Shown in pieces: positions 55,482 to 64,000 of a DNA stretch of 64,000 nt. Position 1 is the first letter of the stretch; each line of letters opens with the position of its first letter. This stretch comes from Maribacter sp. MJ134 (GTDB taxonomy: Bacteria > Bacteroidota > Bacteroidia > Flavobacteriales > Flavobacteriaceae). The stretch is from the NCBI RefSeq assembly GCF_003970695.1, contig NZ_CP034570.1, forward strand, positions 2,790,001-2,854,000. Direction: 5' to 3'. The position numbers and the translations under genes were made by a program. The notes below the pieces were generated by a model. It searched no databases and had not been told where the DNA came from. It saw only the letters and a list, made by a program, of their open reading frames with translations.

Positions 55482-55510
55482 AAAGCCGCAATTGAGTATC
55501 GCGGCTTTCT
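55482..55510 (+). terminator. Terminator of the GMC operon
   Basis: GAAAGCCGC / GCGGCTTTC stem, 11-base loop, 21 bp after the TIM-barrel stop. The tail is not a long T run (CTTGTAT). Confidence 0.75.
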
Positions 55511-55919
55511 TGTATATTCAAATTGATGCATCTTCTTATTAGCTTTTTTGCTTATAACTTTTTCTTTCTGATGTCGCTCATCGAATAAATTCAACCTTTC
55601 GATGAACTACCATGTGCAATGGTAAGTAATAGCACATTTATCCGTTACTTTATGTAAGTCCCAAATTTATAATTATGTTTCCCTACTTATACCTACTTAC
55701 AGTCTATGTACTGCTATTTTGTATTTCTAAAATCAGCTTTCATTTTTACATGAAACGAAAAACTGGTCTTAGCCGAGAAAAATCCTTATCCCATAGTAAA
55801 GGTCTGAAAAAACCATATTTATTAAATTTTAACAATTTTTTTAATGATTTAATAAAATTTCCATAGTCCAATTTGCGTTGTTATTACGTATATAGATTGA
55901 ATCCCCTAAAAAAAGCACT
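55511..55919. other. AT-rich region without a clear gene
   Basis: 409 bp. An open frame of 63 codons at 55675-55866 has a hydrophobic start but a low-complexity Asn/Phe/Lys end and no promoter match; I do not call it. No repeat or RNA gene was recognised. The 3' end carries the promoter of the small gene at 55920. Confidence 0.5.
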
Positions 55920-56006
55920 ATGGATAATTATGTAATTATATTAATGATATATGCCGCGGCCCTTGTATTCACAAGTGTTTTAAAGCCTTATATAAAAAAT
56001 AAGTAG
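55920..56006 (+). CDS. Possible 28-residue single-span membrane peptide
   Basis: MDNYVIILMIYAAALVFTSV then LKPYIKNK. One hydrophobic helix with a short basic tail. It ends 23 bp before a strong terminator that has no other plus-strand gene to serve, which supports transcription here. Small membrane peptides of this kind often bind larger membrane complexes; no function can be named. Confidence 0.45.
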   Translation: MDNYVIILMIYAAALVFTSVLKPYIKNK

Positions 56007-56029
56007 AAATTATATTCTGGAATGAAATC

Positions 56030-56060
56030 AAAAAGACACCGTTAATAACGGTGTCTTTTT
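56030..56060. terminator. Bidirectional terminator before nrdA end
   Basis: 14-bp stem AAAAAGACACCGTT / AACGGTGTCTTTTT with a 3-base loop. On the minus strand it stops nrdA; on the plus strand it ends the small transcript from 55920. Confidence 0.92.
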
Positions 56061-56115
56061 AGTTAAACGATATTCAATATATCGCTAAAAGAGTACTAAA
56101 TTTAAAATATAGGGC

Positions 56116-58617
56116 CTAGGATCCACACATGAGGCAGTCATCGTCTGCTTGCCCTTCTTTTGCTCGTGCAATCATCTCTTTCATCTCCGCTGGTGTCATA
56201 GGTTTAATATCTGTCTCTACTTGTCCCTTAGTTTGCGCCTGTGGCATGTCCGTATTAACTTTTAATTCCGCAGTGGAAGCTGAATCTACTCCCGTGGCGG
56301 CAAGAACCTCTGCCTCTGCTGCAATACTCACAGGAACCTCTTTCTTCTTGGTGTTATCCAAAGTAAATTTGATAGCATCAACTGCAGCCTTGGTTCGCAG
56401 GTAATACATTCCCGTCTTTAGACCGCTTTTCCATGCGTAAAAATGCATTGAGGTCAACTTTGAATAGTTAGCATTTTCCATAAACAGGTTTAGGGACTGG
56501 CTTTGATCAATAAAATAACCTCTATGACGGGACATATCGATTATATCTTTCATACTCAATTCCCATACCGTCTTGTACAATTCCCTAATCTCTTGTGGAA
56601 TGGTCTCAATATGCTGAATAGATCCGTTTGCTCTCATAAGCTCCTGCTTCATATTTTCATTCCAAAGACCCAGACCCACCAAATCCTCCAATAAATGCTT
56701 ATTTACCACGATAAACTCACCTGATAGGACCCTTCTGGTATAAATATTAGAAGTGTAAGGCTCAAAACACTCATTATTACCAAGAATTTGAGAAGTAGAT
56801 GCTGTTGGCATAGGAGCCACCAACAAAGAGTTCCTAACGCCGTTCTTTTGAACCTGCTTTCTTAATTTTGCCCAATCCCAACGTCCTGATAATTCTTCAT
56901 CCTTAATGCCCCAAAGGTTATGTTGAAAGTCTCCTTGCTCAATAGGCGAACCTTTATATGAAGAATATGGACCTTCTTCCTTTGCCAATTCCATAGAAGC
57001 GGTAACCGCCGCAAAATAGAGTGTTTCAAAAATTTCCTGATTCAAGTTCTTGGCCTCATCACTAGTAAATGGCAAGCGTAGCATTATAAAGGCATCTGCA
57101 AGGCCTTGTACACCCAATCCAATAGGTCTATGGCGCATGTTAGAATTCTCGGCCTCTTTTACGGGATAATAATTCCTATCAATTACTTTATTCAAGTTTT
57201 TGGTAACTCTTTTGGTTACCTTGAAAAGTTCCTTATGGTCAAATGCACCATTCTTAACGAACATTGGAAGCGCTATAGAAGCCAAATTACACACAGCAAT
57301 TTCATCTGGAGATGTATACTCCATAATTTCCGTACATAGATTTGATGAACGGATGGTTCCTAAATTCTTTTGATTGCTCTTACGGTTGGCAGCATCTTTG
57401 TACAACATGTAAGGCGTACCTGTTTCTATTTGAGATTCCAATATCTTTTCCCAAAGATCTCTGGCCTTAACGGTCTTTCTACCTTTTCCTTCTGCTTCAT
57501 ACTTAAGATATAACTCCTCGAACTCCTCACTGTGCTTTGTAAATAACCCTGGACACTCGTTAGGACACATTAAGGTCCAATCTTCGTTGCCCTCTACTCT
57601 TTTCATGAATAAATCGGATATCCACATGGCATAGAATAAATCACGTGCACGCATCTCTTCTTTACCATGATTCTTTTTTAAATCAAGAAAATCATAGATA
57701 TCTGCGTGCCATGGCTCCATATAAATTGCAAAACTACCCTTACGCTTACCACCACCCTGATCAACGTATCTCGCCGTGTCATTAAACACTTTCAACATAG
57801 GCACTATTCCATTAGAAGTCCCGTTAGTTCCTCCAATATAGGAACCTCTTGCTCTTACGTTGTGAATAGATAGTCCTATGCCTCCTGCGGATTGCGAAAT
57901 TTTTGCTGTCTGTTTAAGGGTGTCATAAATCCCGTCGATACTGTCTTCTTTCATTGCCAACAAAAAGCAAGAGGACATTTGGGGTTTAGGTGTACCCGAG
58001 TTAAACAAGGTTGGCGTTGCATGTGTAAAATACTTCTTGGACATTAATTCATATGTCTCTATAGCTGCATCTAAATCCTCTAAATGAATTCCAACTGAAA
58101 CGCGCATTAACATGTGTTGTGGACGCTCCGCTATTTGTCCGTTAACTTTTAGCAAATAGGAACGCTCTAATGTTTTAAAACCAAAATAATCGTAACCAAA
58201 ATCTCTGTTGTAAATTATGGTAGAGTCCAATCTTTCGGAATTTTCAGAAATCACCTTAAACACTTCGTCTGATAATAACGGTGCTTTTTTGCCTGTCCTT
58301 GGGTTAATGTATTCGTATAAATCCTTCATTGTTTCAGAGAAGGACTTTTTGGTATTCTTATGTAGGTTAGAGACAGATATGCGTGCAGCTAGTTTTGCAT
58401 AGTCCGGATGCGTGGTTGTCATTGTTGCTGCTATTTCCGCGGCTAAATTATCAAGCTCGGAAGTAGTAACCCCATCATACAGACCTTCAATAACCCTCAT
58501 AGCTACTTTCAATGGGTCTACAAGACCATTGAGCCCGTAACATAATTTTCTAACTCGAGCTGTTATCTTATCAAACATTATCAGCTCTTTTCTTCCGTCT
58601 CTTTTTACTACATACAT
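56116..58617 (-). CDS. nrdA: Ribonucleoside-diphosphate reductase, alpha subunit
   Basis: 833 residues. N-terminal ATP-cone (about 1-90: [19 protein letters not shown]), then the R1 barrel with [32 protein letters not shown] and [27 protein letters not shown]; a linker with Ala/Glu-rich stretch and the C-terminal CLMC pair that passes electrons from thioredoxin. Class I enzyme that makes dNDPs in the cytoplasm. Follows nrdB by 140 bp on the same strand. Confidence 0.97.
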   Translation of the reverse strand: MYVVKRDGRKELIMFDKITARVRKLCYGLNGLVDPLKVAMRVIEGLYDGVTTSELDNLAAEIAATMTTTHPDYAKLAARISVSNLHKNTKKSFSETMKDLYEYINPRTGKKAPLLSDEVFKVISENSERLDSTIIYNRDFGYDYFGFKTLERSYLLKVNGQIAERPQHMLMRVSVGIHLEDLDAAIETYELMSKKYFTHATPTLFNSGTPKPQMSSCFLLAMKEDSIDGIYDTLKQTAKISQSAGGIGLSIHNVRARGSYIGGTNGTSNGIVPMLKVFNDTARYVDQGGGKRKGSFAIYMEPWHADIYDFLDLKKNHGKEEMRARDLFYAMWISDLFMKRVEGNEDWTLMCPNECPGLFTKHSEEFEELYLKYEAEGKGRKTVKARDLWEKILESQIETGTPYMLYKDAANRKSNQKNLGTIRSSNLCTEIMEYTSPDEIAVCNLASIALPMFVKNGAFDHKELFKVTKRVTKNLNKVIDRNYYPVKEAENSNMRHRPIGLGVQGLADAFIMLRLPFTSDEAKNLNQEIFETLYFAAVTASMELAKEEGPYSSYKGSPIEQGDFQHNLWGIKDEELSGRWDWAKLRKQVQKNGVRNSLLVAPMPTASTSQILGNNECFEPYTSNIYTRRVLSGEFIVVNKHLLEDLVGLGLWNENMKQELMRANGSIQHIETIPQEIRELYKTVWELSMKDIIDMSRHRGYFIDQSQSLNLFMENANYSKLTSMHFYAWKSGLKTGMYYLRTKAAVDAIKFTLDNTKKKEVPVSIAAEAEVLAATGVDSASTAELKVNTDMPQAQTKGQVETDIKPMTPAEMKEMIARAKEGQADDDCLMCGS

Positions 58618-58757
58618 TTTGTTACAGTTGTTTTTGTGGGTTATTCATTCCGTCCATGTCATACACTAAGAAGTTATCTTTGGCCAACACATGGAAAATT
58701 CTATTTATAGTATTACATATCTTTTGAAACCTCTACGTTTCCAAAAGTGATCGATTT

Positions 58758-59744
58758 CTAGAAATCTGCGTCGAAACTAATTTTTTGGGCATCCTCATCT
58801 TTTTCATTGTTGAGGACTCCCGCTTTCTGATATTCAGAAACACGCTTTTCAAAGAAATTGGTTTTCCCTTGTAGGGATATCATATCCATGAAATCGAAAG
58901 GGTTCGTTGCGTTATAAACCTTGTCACACTCTAATTCTACTAATAATCTATCCGTAACGAACTCCAAGTATTGTGTCATTAGTTTGGAGTTCATTCCTAT
59001 AAGACTAACGGGTAATGACTCCGTTATAAATTCACGCTCTATATCCAGAGCGTTAGTTAAAATCTGCTTTATTCTATCCTTTGGGACTTTATTCATCAAG
59101 TGCTTATTATGAAGATGAACCGCATAATCACAGTGCATACCTTCATCTCTGGATATTAATTCATTAGAGAAGGTAAGGCCCGGCATAAGCCCTCTTTTCT
59201 TTAACCAAAAGATAGAGCAAAAGGCTCCTGAAAAGAAAATTCCTTCCACAGCGGCAAAGGCAATAAGGCGCTCTGCAAAGCTTGGGGACTCAATCCAGTT
59301 TAAGGCCCAGTCCGCCTTTTTCTTTATGGCAGGAAAGTTCTCTAATGCTTTGAACAAAACATTTTTCTCCTTTTCGTCTTTTACGTAGGTGTCAATCAAA
59401 AGTGAATAGGTCTCTGAATGGATATTCTCCATCATTATTTGAAAACCATAGAAAAACTTAGCTTCTGCGTATTGCACCTCACTTACAAAATTCTCGGCTA
59501 GGTTTTCATTTACGATTCCATCCGAAGCTGCAAAAAACGCAAGGATATGTTTTACAAAATAGCGCTCGTCCCCACTCATTTTGTTCTCCCAATCATTTAG
59601 GTCTTCGGTAAGGTCTATTTCCTCAGCCGTCCAAAAACAGGCCTCACATTTTTTATACCATTCCCACAAATCGTGATGTTTGATAGGGAAAATTACAAAG
59701 CGGTCGTCATTTGGTTCCAGGATAGGCTCTAAGGCTGCGGACAT
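58758..59744 (-). CDS. nrdB: Ribonucleoside-diphosphate reductase, beta subunit
   Basis: 328 residues, family length. Ferritin-like helices with the di-metal ligands spread over [49 protein letters not shown] and [14 protein letters not shown]. It houses the metal-oxo radical cofactor used by the alpha subunit. First gene of the nrdB-nrdA order; 281 bp upstream of its start hold no other gene up to the next stop. Confidence 0.97.
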   Translation of the reverse strand: MSAALEPILEPNDDRFVIFPIKHHDLWEWYKKCEACFWTAEEIDLTEDLNDWENKMSGDERYFVKHILAFFAASDGIVNENLAENFVSEVQYAEAKFFYGFQIMMENIHSETYSLLIDTYVKDEKEKNVLFKALENFPAIKKKADWALNWIESPSFAERLIAFAAVEGIFFSGAFCSIFWLKKRGLMPGLTFSNELISRDEGMHCDYAVHLHNKHLMNKVPKDRIKQILTNALDIEREFITESLPVSLIGMNSKLMTQYLEFVTDRLLVELECDKVYNATNPFDFMDMISLQGKTNFFEKRVSEYQKAGVLNNEKDEDAQKISFDADF

Positions 59745-59967
59745 AGTTATTACTTTTTAAAATTAATTGTAAAGAAGATGAAAACTACCTTCTAATAGGG
59801 ACTAACAAAGATGTGGAAATACGAACGATTTACGAAGTCTGTTTTATCATTTGAAGCACAAAGTTTTTAACACAACATGTTGAAATCTAAGCTCACAAGT
59901 GATGTTTGCTACCTTCAGGGACTACTCCAATAAAATATAAAATAAACTCGAAGATTGAACACAAAAA

Positions 59968-60008
59968 AATAAACCAAAAAGTATAATTACTATACCTCTT
60001 GGTTTATT
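59968..60008 (-). terminator. Terminator of the small operon 60026-60925
   Basis: AATAAACCAA / TTGGTTTATT arms (10 bp) enclose a second stem GTATA / TATAC. On the minus strand the outer stem runs into seven T. It lies 17 bp after the stop of the 56-residue gene. Confidence 0.75.
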
Positions 60009-60025
60009 AAAAAGCTAAAAATAAA

Positions 60026-60196
60026 TTAAGCCAAATTGTACGGCTCTTCCTGTGCTTCATATAATGAAAATGCCCACCAAGTGCTAATTAAGGTAGTTCC
60101 CCCGAAACCTATATTAGACTTGCAACTTAACAGACTAGCTGTATCAGTCACTTTTTTGGCGCTCAAAACACTGGTTGAAAATACATCCAAAAACAT
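60026..60196 (-). CDS. 56-residue protein of unknown function
   Basis: Starts ATG at 60196. The chain MFLDVFSTSVLSAKKVTDTA is followed by SLLSCKSNIGFGGTTLIS and ends in TWWAFSLYEAQEEPYNLA. It is not a clear membrane protein; the WW and acidic end are unusual. It begins 20 bp after the 181-residue gene stop and is followed by a terminator, so it is probably the third gene of one transcript. Reads as real coding sequence but no family was recognised. A secreted signal-like peptide is one possibility. Confidence 0.5.
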   Translation of the reverse strand: MFLDVFSTSVLSAKKVTDTASLLSCKSNIGFGGTTLISTWWAFSLYEAQEEPYNLA

Positions 60197-60216
60197 ATTC
60201 TCTGAGCCGTACCTCT

Positions 60217-60762
60217 TTATGGCTTTACATCTTTAATTGTATTAAACTCACCATATATTGTAATGGTTTTTCCTTTATCGTTTGAAAATTGCATATTTAA
60301 ATTAGCTTTGAGCCTGTTATTGGCCATTGCTACTAATTCGATATTTCCGGTTTTTGAGAAAAATGGTTTTTCTCCAAGGGAATCCATATTGACAACTCCA
60401 AAAATACCACTGAAATCACTTAAGAAGCCTTCAATTGGAGCAACGGTATATTTCTTATGAAACCTCCCAGCAGATTGGGAAACACCGGAAATGAAAAGCG
60501 ATATAGTATAGGGCTCCCCATCTTCCTGAATCAAAAGTTCTAATTCTAAAGAACTTTTACCATCTGGCAGATCAAAAGTGTTGGCTTTAATTTCAACGTC
60601 ACTAGAAGTATCTAAAGTTTTGACAAGATTGTTACTGTGAAAAGAAAAACTTTCACCGCTTTGGGACGGTAATTCTATTTCTTGATGTCTATTCGATATT
60701 AGAAGCATAGGTACAAGTCCCAAAAACAATACTTTAAAGATTTTTATTAACGTGTTCGGCAT
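60217..60762 (-). CDS. Secreted or membrane-anchored protein of unknown function
   Basis: 181 residues. N-terminal hydrophobic segment (about 7-22: IFKVLFLGLVPMLLIS), then a soluble beta-rich domain (LELELLIQEDGEPYTISLFISGVSQ, GKTITIYGEFNTI). No family recognised. It starts 10 bp after the 50-residue gene stop and precedes the 56-residue gene by 20 bp. Confidence 0.65.
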   Translation of the reverse strand: MPNTLIKIFKVLFLGLVPMLLISNRHQEIELPSQSGESFSFHSNNLVKTLDTSSDVEIKANTFDLPDGKSSLELELLIQEDGEPYTISLFISGVSQSAGRFHKKYTVAPIEGFLSDFSGIFGVVNMDSLGEKPFFSKTGNIELVAMANNRLKANLNMQFSNDKGKTITIYGEFNTIKDVKP

Positions 60763-60772
60763 TGGTCTTGAT

Positions 60773-60925
60773 TTATTTCCCTTTATGGTTTACAAAAGAC
60801 TTATTTTCTACACTCTCTTTTTGACCTACCGGAATTTCGCTGTCTGTGTTTTTTGAACTGTCAATTAAAACTGCTATACATAACGTAAGTATAAAAAACA
60901 CGAACATTAACATACATCTTTTCAT
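60773..60925 (-). CDS. 50-residue membrane-anchored protein
   Basis: ATG at 60925. MKRCMLMFVFFILTLCIAVL forms one hydrophobic helix, followed by a hydrophilic tail (IDSSKNTDSEIPVGQK...). Stop 10 bp before the next gene of the operon. A 10-bp inverted repeat lies 20 bp before its start. No family recognised. Confidence 0.5.
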   Translation of the reverse strand: MKRCMLMFVFFILTLCIAVLIDSSKNTDSEIPVGQKESVENKSFVNHKGK

Positions 60926-60945
60926 GACTACTTTGACTTCTTTGT

Positions 60946-60972
60946 TTTATTGTTTATACATTAAACAATAAA
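60946..60972. promoter_or_regulatory. Operator-like inverted repeat upstream of the small operon
   Basis: TTTATTGTTT / AAACAATAAA, perfect 10-bp arms with a 7-bp spacer (ATACATT). It lies 20 bp before the 50-residue gene, in the space where its promoter should be. A bound protein would probably block transcription. Confidence 0.5.
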
Positions 60973-61269
60973 TGGTTGGACTATCTTCTGTAAAAGCTAA
61001 ATTAGACCAACACCTAATATTTAAGGGTCATTATGTATAATCTGCATATTTTATTGTGTAAACGGGAGAACTCAAATTTTCTAGTCTTATTAGAAAACAA
61101 TTTATGTAATATTTTTCTTGTTAATAAATAATTATTATATCATTCGGCAAGGTACTTGGCTTTTAGTGCCAATTATACTCTAATAAGTTCCATTGATACA
61201 AAAAAACCCCATTCTCTCTGGTGAAATCTTATTTTTAACTAACTTTCGTTTTTGATTTTTCCCGTATAT
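60973..61269. other. AT-rich divergent region between the small operon and the LytTR gene
   Basis: About 300 bp, no gene or RNA recognised. A TTGGC / GCCAA pair at 61156-61172 is too short to call. A TTG at 61252 is in frame with the response regulator but the ATG at 61270 is preferred. Confidence 0.4.
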
Positions 61270-62004
61270 ATGTTAGAAGCCGTAATTGTAGATGATGAAA
61301 TAAAAGCCTTGAAAAGCCTGACTTGGGAGCTTACCAACTTTAGTGAAGAAATAAACGTATCCGCATCTTTCACTAATCCATTTGAGGCCTTAACCTATTT
61401 GGAAAAGAATACACCCGATTGTCTTTTTCTAGATATTGAGATGCCAACTATGGACGGATTTCAATTTATACAGAAACTTACCAACAAAAATTTTCCGGTA
61501 GTCATTACTACAGCCTATAATCAATATGCTATTAAGGCTTTAAAAAATGAAGCTATTGATTATCTCCTGAAACCAATAGATACGGATGATCTAAAGGAAA
61601 CGATTATCAAAATAAAAAAGTTCAATGCCAAAAATTTCACTACGGAAAAATTAGAGCAAATATTGCTTAATTTTAATTCCAATCTCATAAATAAAAAAAT
61701 TACCTTGAATACGGACGGCAAGCTATTGTTCTTGGAAAGTGATGAAATACTGTATGCAGAATCCGATGGTAATTACAGCACTATTTTTCTTGCCGATGGT
61801 CAAAAAATAGTTTTGACCAAGAAACTAAAAGAAGTTAATACCCTATTACCTCAAGATTCATTTTTCAGAATTCATAATTCCTATATCATCAACCTCAACA
61901 AAATAAAGGAATTCTTGAAAACCGATGGTTACGTGGTCCTGAAATCCAATCATAAAATTCCAGTTTCCAGACAAAAGAAATCGGACTTCCTTGATTTATT
62001 ATAG
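61270..62004 (+). CDS. LytTR-family response regulator
   Basis: 244 residues from ATG 61270; the frame opens earlier at a TTG (61252) but the receiver fold begins with LEAVIVDDE. Receiver domain (1-115) with the phosphorylation Asp at D55 in LFLDIEMPTMDG, the Thr/Ala switch ITTAY, and K101 in LLKPID. DNA-binding LytTR domain (about 150-244): ILYAESDGNYSTIFL, FFRIHNSYIINLNKIKE. Paired with the TPR histidine kinase 8 bp downstream. LytTR proteins bind direct repeats; no such pair was found in the region upstream. Confidence 0.93.
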   Translation: MLEAVIVDDEIKALKSLTWELTNFSEEINVSASFTNPFEALTYLEKNTPDCLFLDIEMPTMDGFQFIQKLTNKNFPVVITTAYNQYAIKALKNEAIDYLLKPIDTDDLKETIIKIKKFNAKNFTTEKLEQILLNFNSNLINKKITLNTDGKLLFLESDEILYAESDGNYSTIFLADGQKIVLTKKLKEVNTLLPQDSFFRIHNSYIINLNKIKEFLKTDGYVVLKSNHKIPVSRQKKSDFLDLL

Positions 62005-62012
62005 TACGATTT

Positions 62013-63989
62013 ATGGGATTTCGTAAGTCAATTAATCAAAACTGCTGTCCTGATAGCAAATCGCTACGTTTCAATTTTTTCAAGTTATTTATAGTACTCT
62101 TTTTCACAAGTTCAAATTACGGACAAGAAATTACCGAAAATTTTAAGAACAGCGTAGATAGTTTGATAAGGGTTACACCTGAAACTTACTCTGAGATGGA
62201 TAAAGTTCTGCGCCCCTTTAGGAAGGATACCCTATTAATGCGCTATTTTAACACCAAAGCAAGGCAAAATAATTATTTGGACGGGCAAGCTTATGCCCTG
62301 AATCAAATTGGGCGTACGTATAGAAGTATTTCGGAATTCTCTAAGGCACTCATATCATTTCAAGAAGCACTAGAGGTTTCCAGAAAATCCGAGAATATCG
62401 AATTTCAGGTCTACAGTCTAAACATGATAAGTGTTGTTTTCAGAAGAACTGATGCCATAAAATCTGCCCTGGACTACAGTCAGGAGGCTTTAGAACTTGC
62501 TGAAACCGTTAAAAACCCATCTGTTGGCTTAAAAAGAAGTATCAACGTCTCTTTGAACAGTATTGGAAATATATATCAGATATTGGAGCAGTACGACTTG
62601 GCCATCGAAAAGTTCAAGCAATCAATGAGATTAGAAAAAGAGCTAGAGAATAAGTTGGGTCTGGCCATAAACCATCAAAATATAGGTGAATGCTATGAAG
62701 CTCAAGGGAAACTTGAGGAAGCTCTGGATAACTTCCAAAAATCACTAGCCTACAATATTGATATAGACTCGGATAAGGGTAAAATTATTTGCAATTATAG
62801 CATAGCCCATGTTTATGTACATTTAGGGAAGATGCAAGAAGCACTAAAGTTGTTGAATAGCGCTCTTGTTGCAGCAAAACCACTAGGCGACCAAAAGATT
62901 ATTTCATCTATCTTCATTAACCTAGGTTGGACCTATATTCAATTAAACAAGTACGATTTAGCCGAAAATAATCTTACCGAAGGCTTAAGAATAGCGCAAC
63001 AATATAATTTACCTGCCGAAATTGCCGAATCTAATAAGTTTCTCTCAGAGCTCTGGATAAAAAAGGACGACTTTAAAAAAGGGATGGCTTTCTATAAGGA
63101 AGCAAAGAAATATGAAGAACAGATTACGAACAACCTTAATTTAAGATACGTAAATGACATGATTCTAAGGTATGAATCTGAAAAGCGCGCTAGTCAACTA
63201 GAAACTTTGGCCAAAGAGAACGAGACGGTACGCCTTAAGTTAAGAAAGAACCGAACCATGTTGCTTATTAGCGGTATTGGCTTGGCTTTGTTGGCTGGCA
63301 TCCTATACATTCTATACAGACAATACCAACTGAACAACGAAAAAAAGCTGCTCACCTTGGAACAGACGATGTTACGAAGCCAAATGAATCCTCATTTCCT
63401 TTTCAATTCGCTAAACTCCATTAAATTATACATCATCAATAATGAAAAAAAGAACGCTGTTCATTATTTGAACAAGTTCTCCAAATTGGTTCGTAAAATA
63501 CTGGAGGCCTCCTCTCAGCGGGAAATTCCTTTGGCAGAGGAGTTAGAGACGGTAGAACTTTATATGAACATTGAAAATATAAGATTCTCTAACGAAATAA
63601 ATTTTAAGATAAAAGTGGACGAAACCTTAGATGTGCACACCATAAGGATACCATCTCTTATATTACAACCCTTTTTAGAAAATGCTTTATGGCACGGACT
63701 CTCCTCAAAAGATGGCGAGAAAAACATAGTATTAGAAGTCATGAAAGCTCAAGAAGGCTTTATAAAAATATCAATTATAGACGATGGTGTGGGTAGGGAC
63801 GCTGCGGAAAAAATAAAACAAGGGAAGGTCCTAAAACGAAAATCTGTTGGTATCGATATTACAAAAGAAAGATTGGCCAATTTTTCTAAAGACTATCAAA
63901 ATTCCTTCCACGTTGAGATAATTGACGTTTACGATGATTCCAATAACCCGTCGGGAACTAAGATAGTACTACATATACCCACTATTTAA
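62013..63989 (+). CDS. TPR histidine kinase of LytS type
   Basis: 658 residues. N-terminal signal or first span (about 20-37), TPR-like helical repeats (about 80-365: AYALNQIGRTYRSISEFSKAL, SLNSIGNIYQILEQYDLAIEKF, NHQNIGECYEAQGKLEEALDNF, IFINLGWTYIQLNKYDLAENN), a coiled coil, one membrane span (about 415-435) and a LytS-type kinase: HisKA-like QMNPHFLFNSLNSIK with H461 and ATPase core ENALWHGLSSK and DDGVGRDAAE. The periplasmic TPR part is the sensor. It phosphorylates the LytTR regulator encoded just upstream. Confidence 0.92.
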   Translation: MGFRKSINQNCCPDSKSLRFNFFKLFIVLFFTSSNYGQEITENFKNSVDSLIRVTPETYSEMDKVLRPFRKDTLLMRYFNTKARQNNYLDGQAYALNQIGRTYRSISEFSKALISFQEALEVSRKSENIEFQVYSLNMISVVFRRTDAIKSALDYSQEALELAETVKNPSVGLKRSINVSLNSIGNIYQILEQYDLAIEKFKQSMRLEKELENKLGLAINHQNIGECYEAQGKLEEALDNFQKSLAYNIDIDSDKGKIICNYSIAHVYVHLGKMQEALKLLNSALVAAKPLGDQKIISSIFINLGWTYIQLNKYDLAENNLTEGLRIAQQYNLPAEIAESNKFLSELWIKKDDFKKGMAFYKEAKKYEEQITNNLNLRYVNDMILRYESEKRASQLETLAKENETVRLKLRKNRTMLLISGIGLALLAGILYILYRQYQLNNEKKLLTLEQTMLRSQMNPHFLFNSLNSIKLYIINNEKKNAVHYLNKFSKLVRKILEASSQREIPLAEELETVELYMNIENIRFSNEINFKIKVDETLDVHTIRIPSLILQPFLENALWHGLSSKDGEKNIVLEVMKAQEGFIKISIIDDGVGRDAAEKIKQGKVLKRKSVGIDITKERLANFSKDYQNSFHVEIIDVYDDSNNPSGTKIVLHIPTI

Positions 63990-64000
63990 GGTGCTCTTGA

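Noticed and set aside
55675-55866. 63-codon plus-strand frame
   Set aside because: Hydrophobic start but low-complexity Asn/Phe/Lys end from AT-rich DNA, no promoter or terminator of its own.
60036-60236. 66-codon plus-strand frame
   Set aside because: Overlaps the end of the 181-residue gene and the opposite-strand 56-residue frame, which fits the operon and terminator better.
1-64000. tRNA, rRNA, CRISPR arrays, transposases, phage genes
   Set aside because: Looked for on both strands; none recognised.

Overview
The window is low-GC DNA from a member of the Bacteroidetes, most likely a marine Flavobacteriaceae. Support comes from the gene families (DUF3078, PiT-PhoU fusion, TPR-type LytS kinase, lone CarboxypepD-regulatory proteins, lycopene cyclase of flavobacterial type, TonB receptor with N-terminal carboxypeptidase-regulatory domain), from promoter elements of the Bacteroidetes TAnnTTTG type, and from the lack of clear Shine-Dalgarno sites. 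No rRNA, tRNA, insertion sequence or CRISPR array was seen.

Layout. 1-11118 (minus): an exopolysaccharide operon of Pel type: a GH114-like lipoprotein, PelF glycosyltransferase, PelG transporter, a second GH114-like hydrolase, a large polytopic membrane protein, and a 1336-residue lipoprotein that joins a PelA-type deacetylase, a TPR region and an outer-membrane barrel (PelA+PelB in one chain). 11369-15776: an NTF2-like secreted protein and a metal unit (ZIP transporter, DtxR-type repressor, divergent TonB receptor). 15830-17949: lycopene cyclase and a polyprenyl diphosphate synthase (carotenoids). 18092-19041: ECF sigma factor and partner. 19276-26426: TetR-TolC-adaptor-RND efflux operon with a four-helix-bundle gene inserted in the middle. 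26495-42067: mostly housekeeping (aspS, ClC, cold shock, tadA, dxs, DUF3078, dgt, phosphate transporter, nadD-gmk-yicC).

42121-55460 is a sugar locus: three DUF1080 lipoproteins, three TIM-barrel isomerase-like proteins, two GMC oxidoreductases, one Tat-exported gluconate-2-dehydrogenase-subunit-3-like protein, a Gfo/Idh/MocA oxidoreductase, and a nucleoside-type MFS transporter. Together they fit a 3-keto-glycoside pathway: periplasmic oxidation of a glycoside at C3, cleavage by DUF1080 proteins, isomerisation, import and reduction. 56116-59744 holds class I ribonucleotide reductase. 60026-60925 is a small three-gene operon of unknown function (50, 181 and 56 residues), with an operator-like palindrome at one end and a terminator at the other. 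61270-63989 is a LytTR response regulator and its TPR histidine kinase.

Two genes carry what look like single-base deletions in A runs: dgt (frameshift near 35131-35137) and the TIM-barrel protein at 51010-52001 (frameshift just after its ATG). These may be sequencing errors or real. dxs has no ATG start. Several perfect or near-perfect palindromes (11254, 13459, 19224, 45725, 60946) sit in promoter regions and are likely operators.
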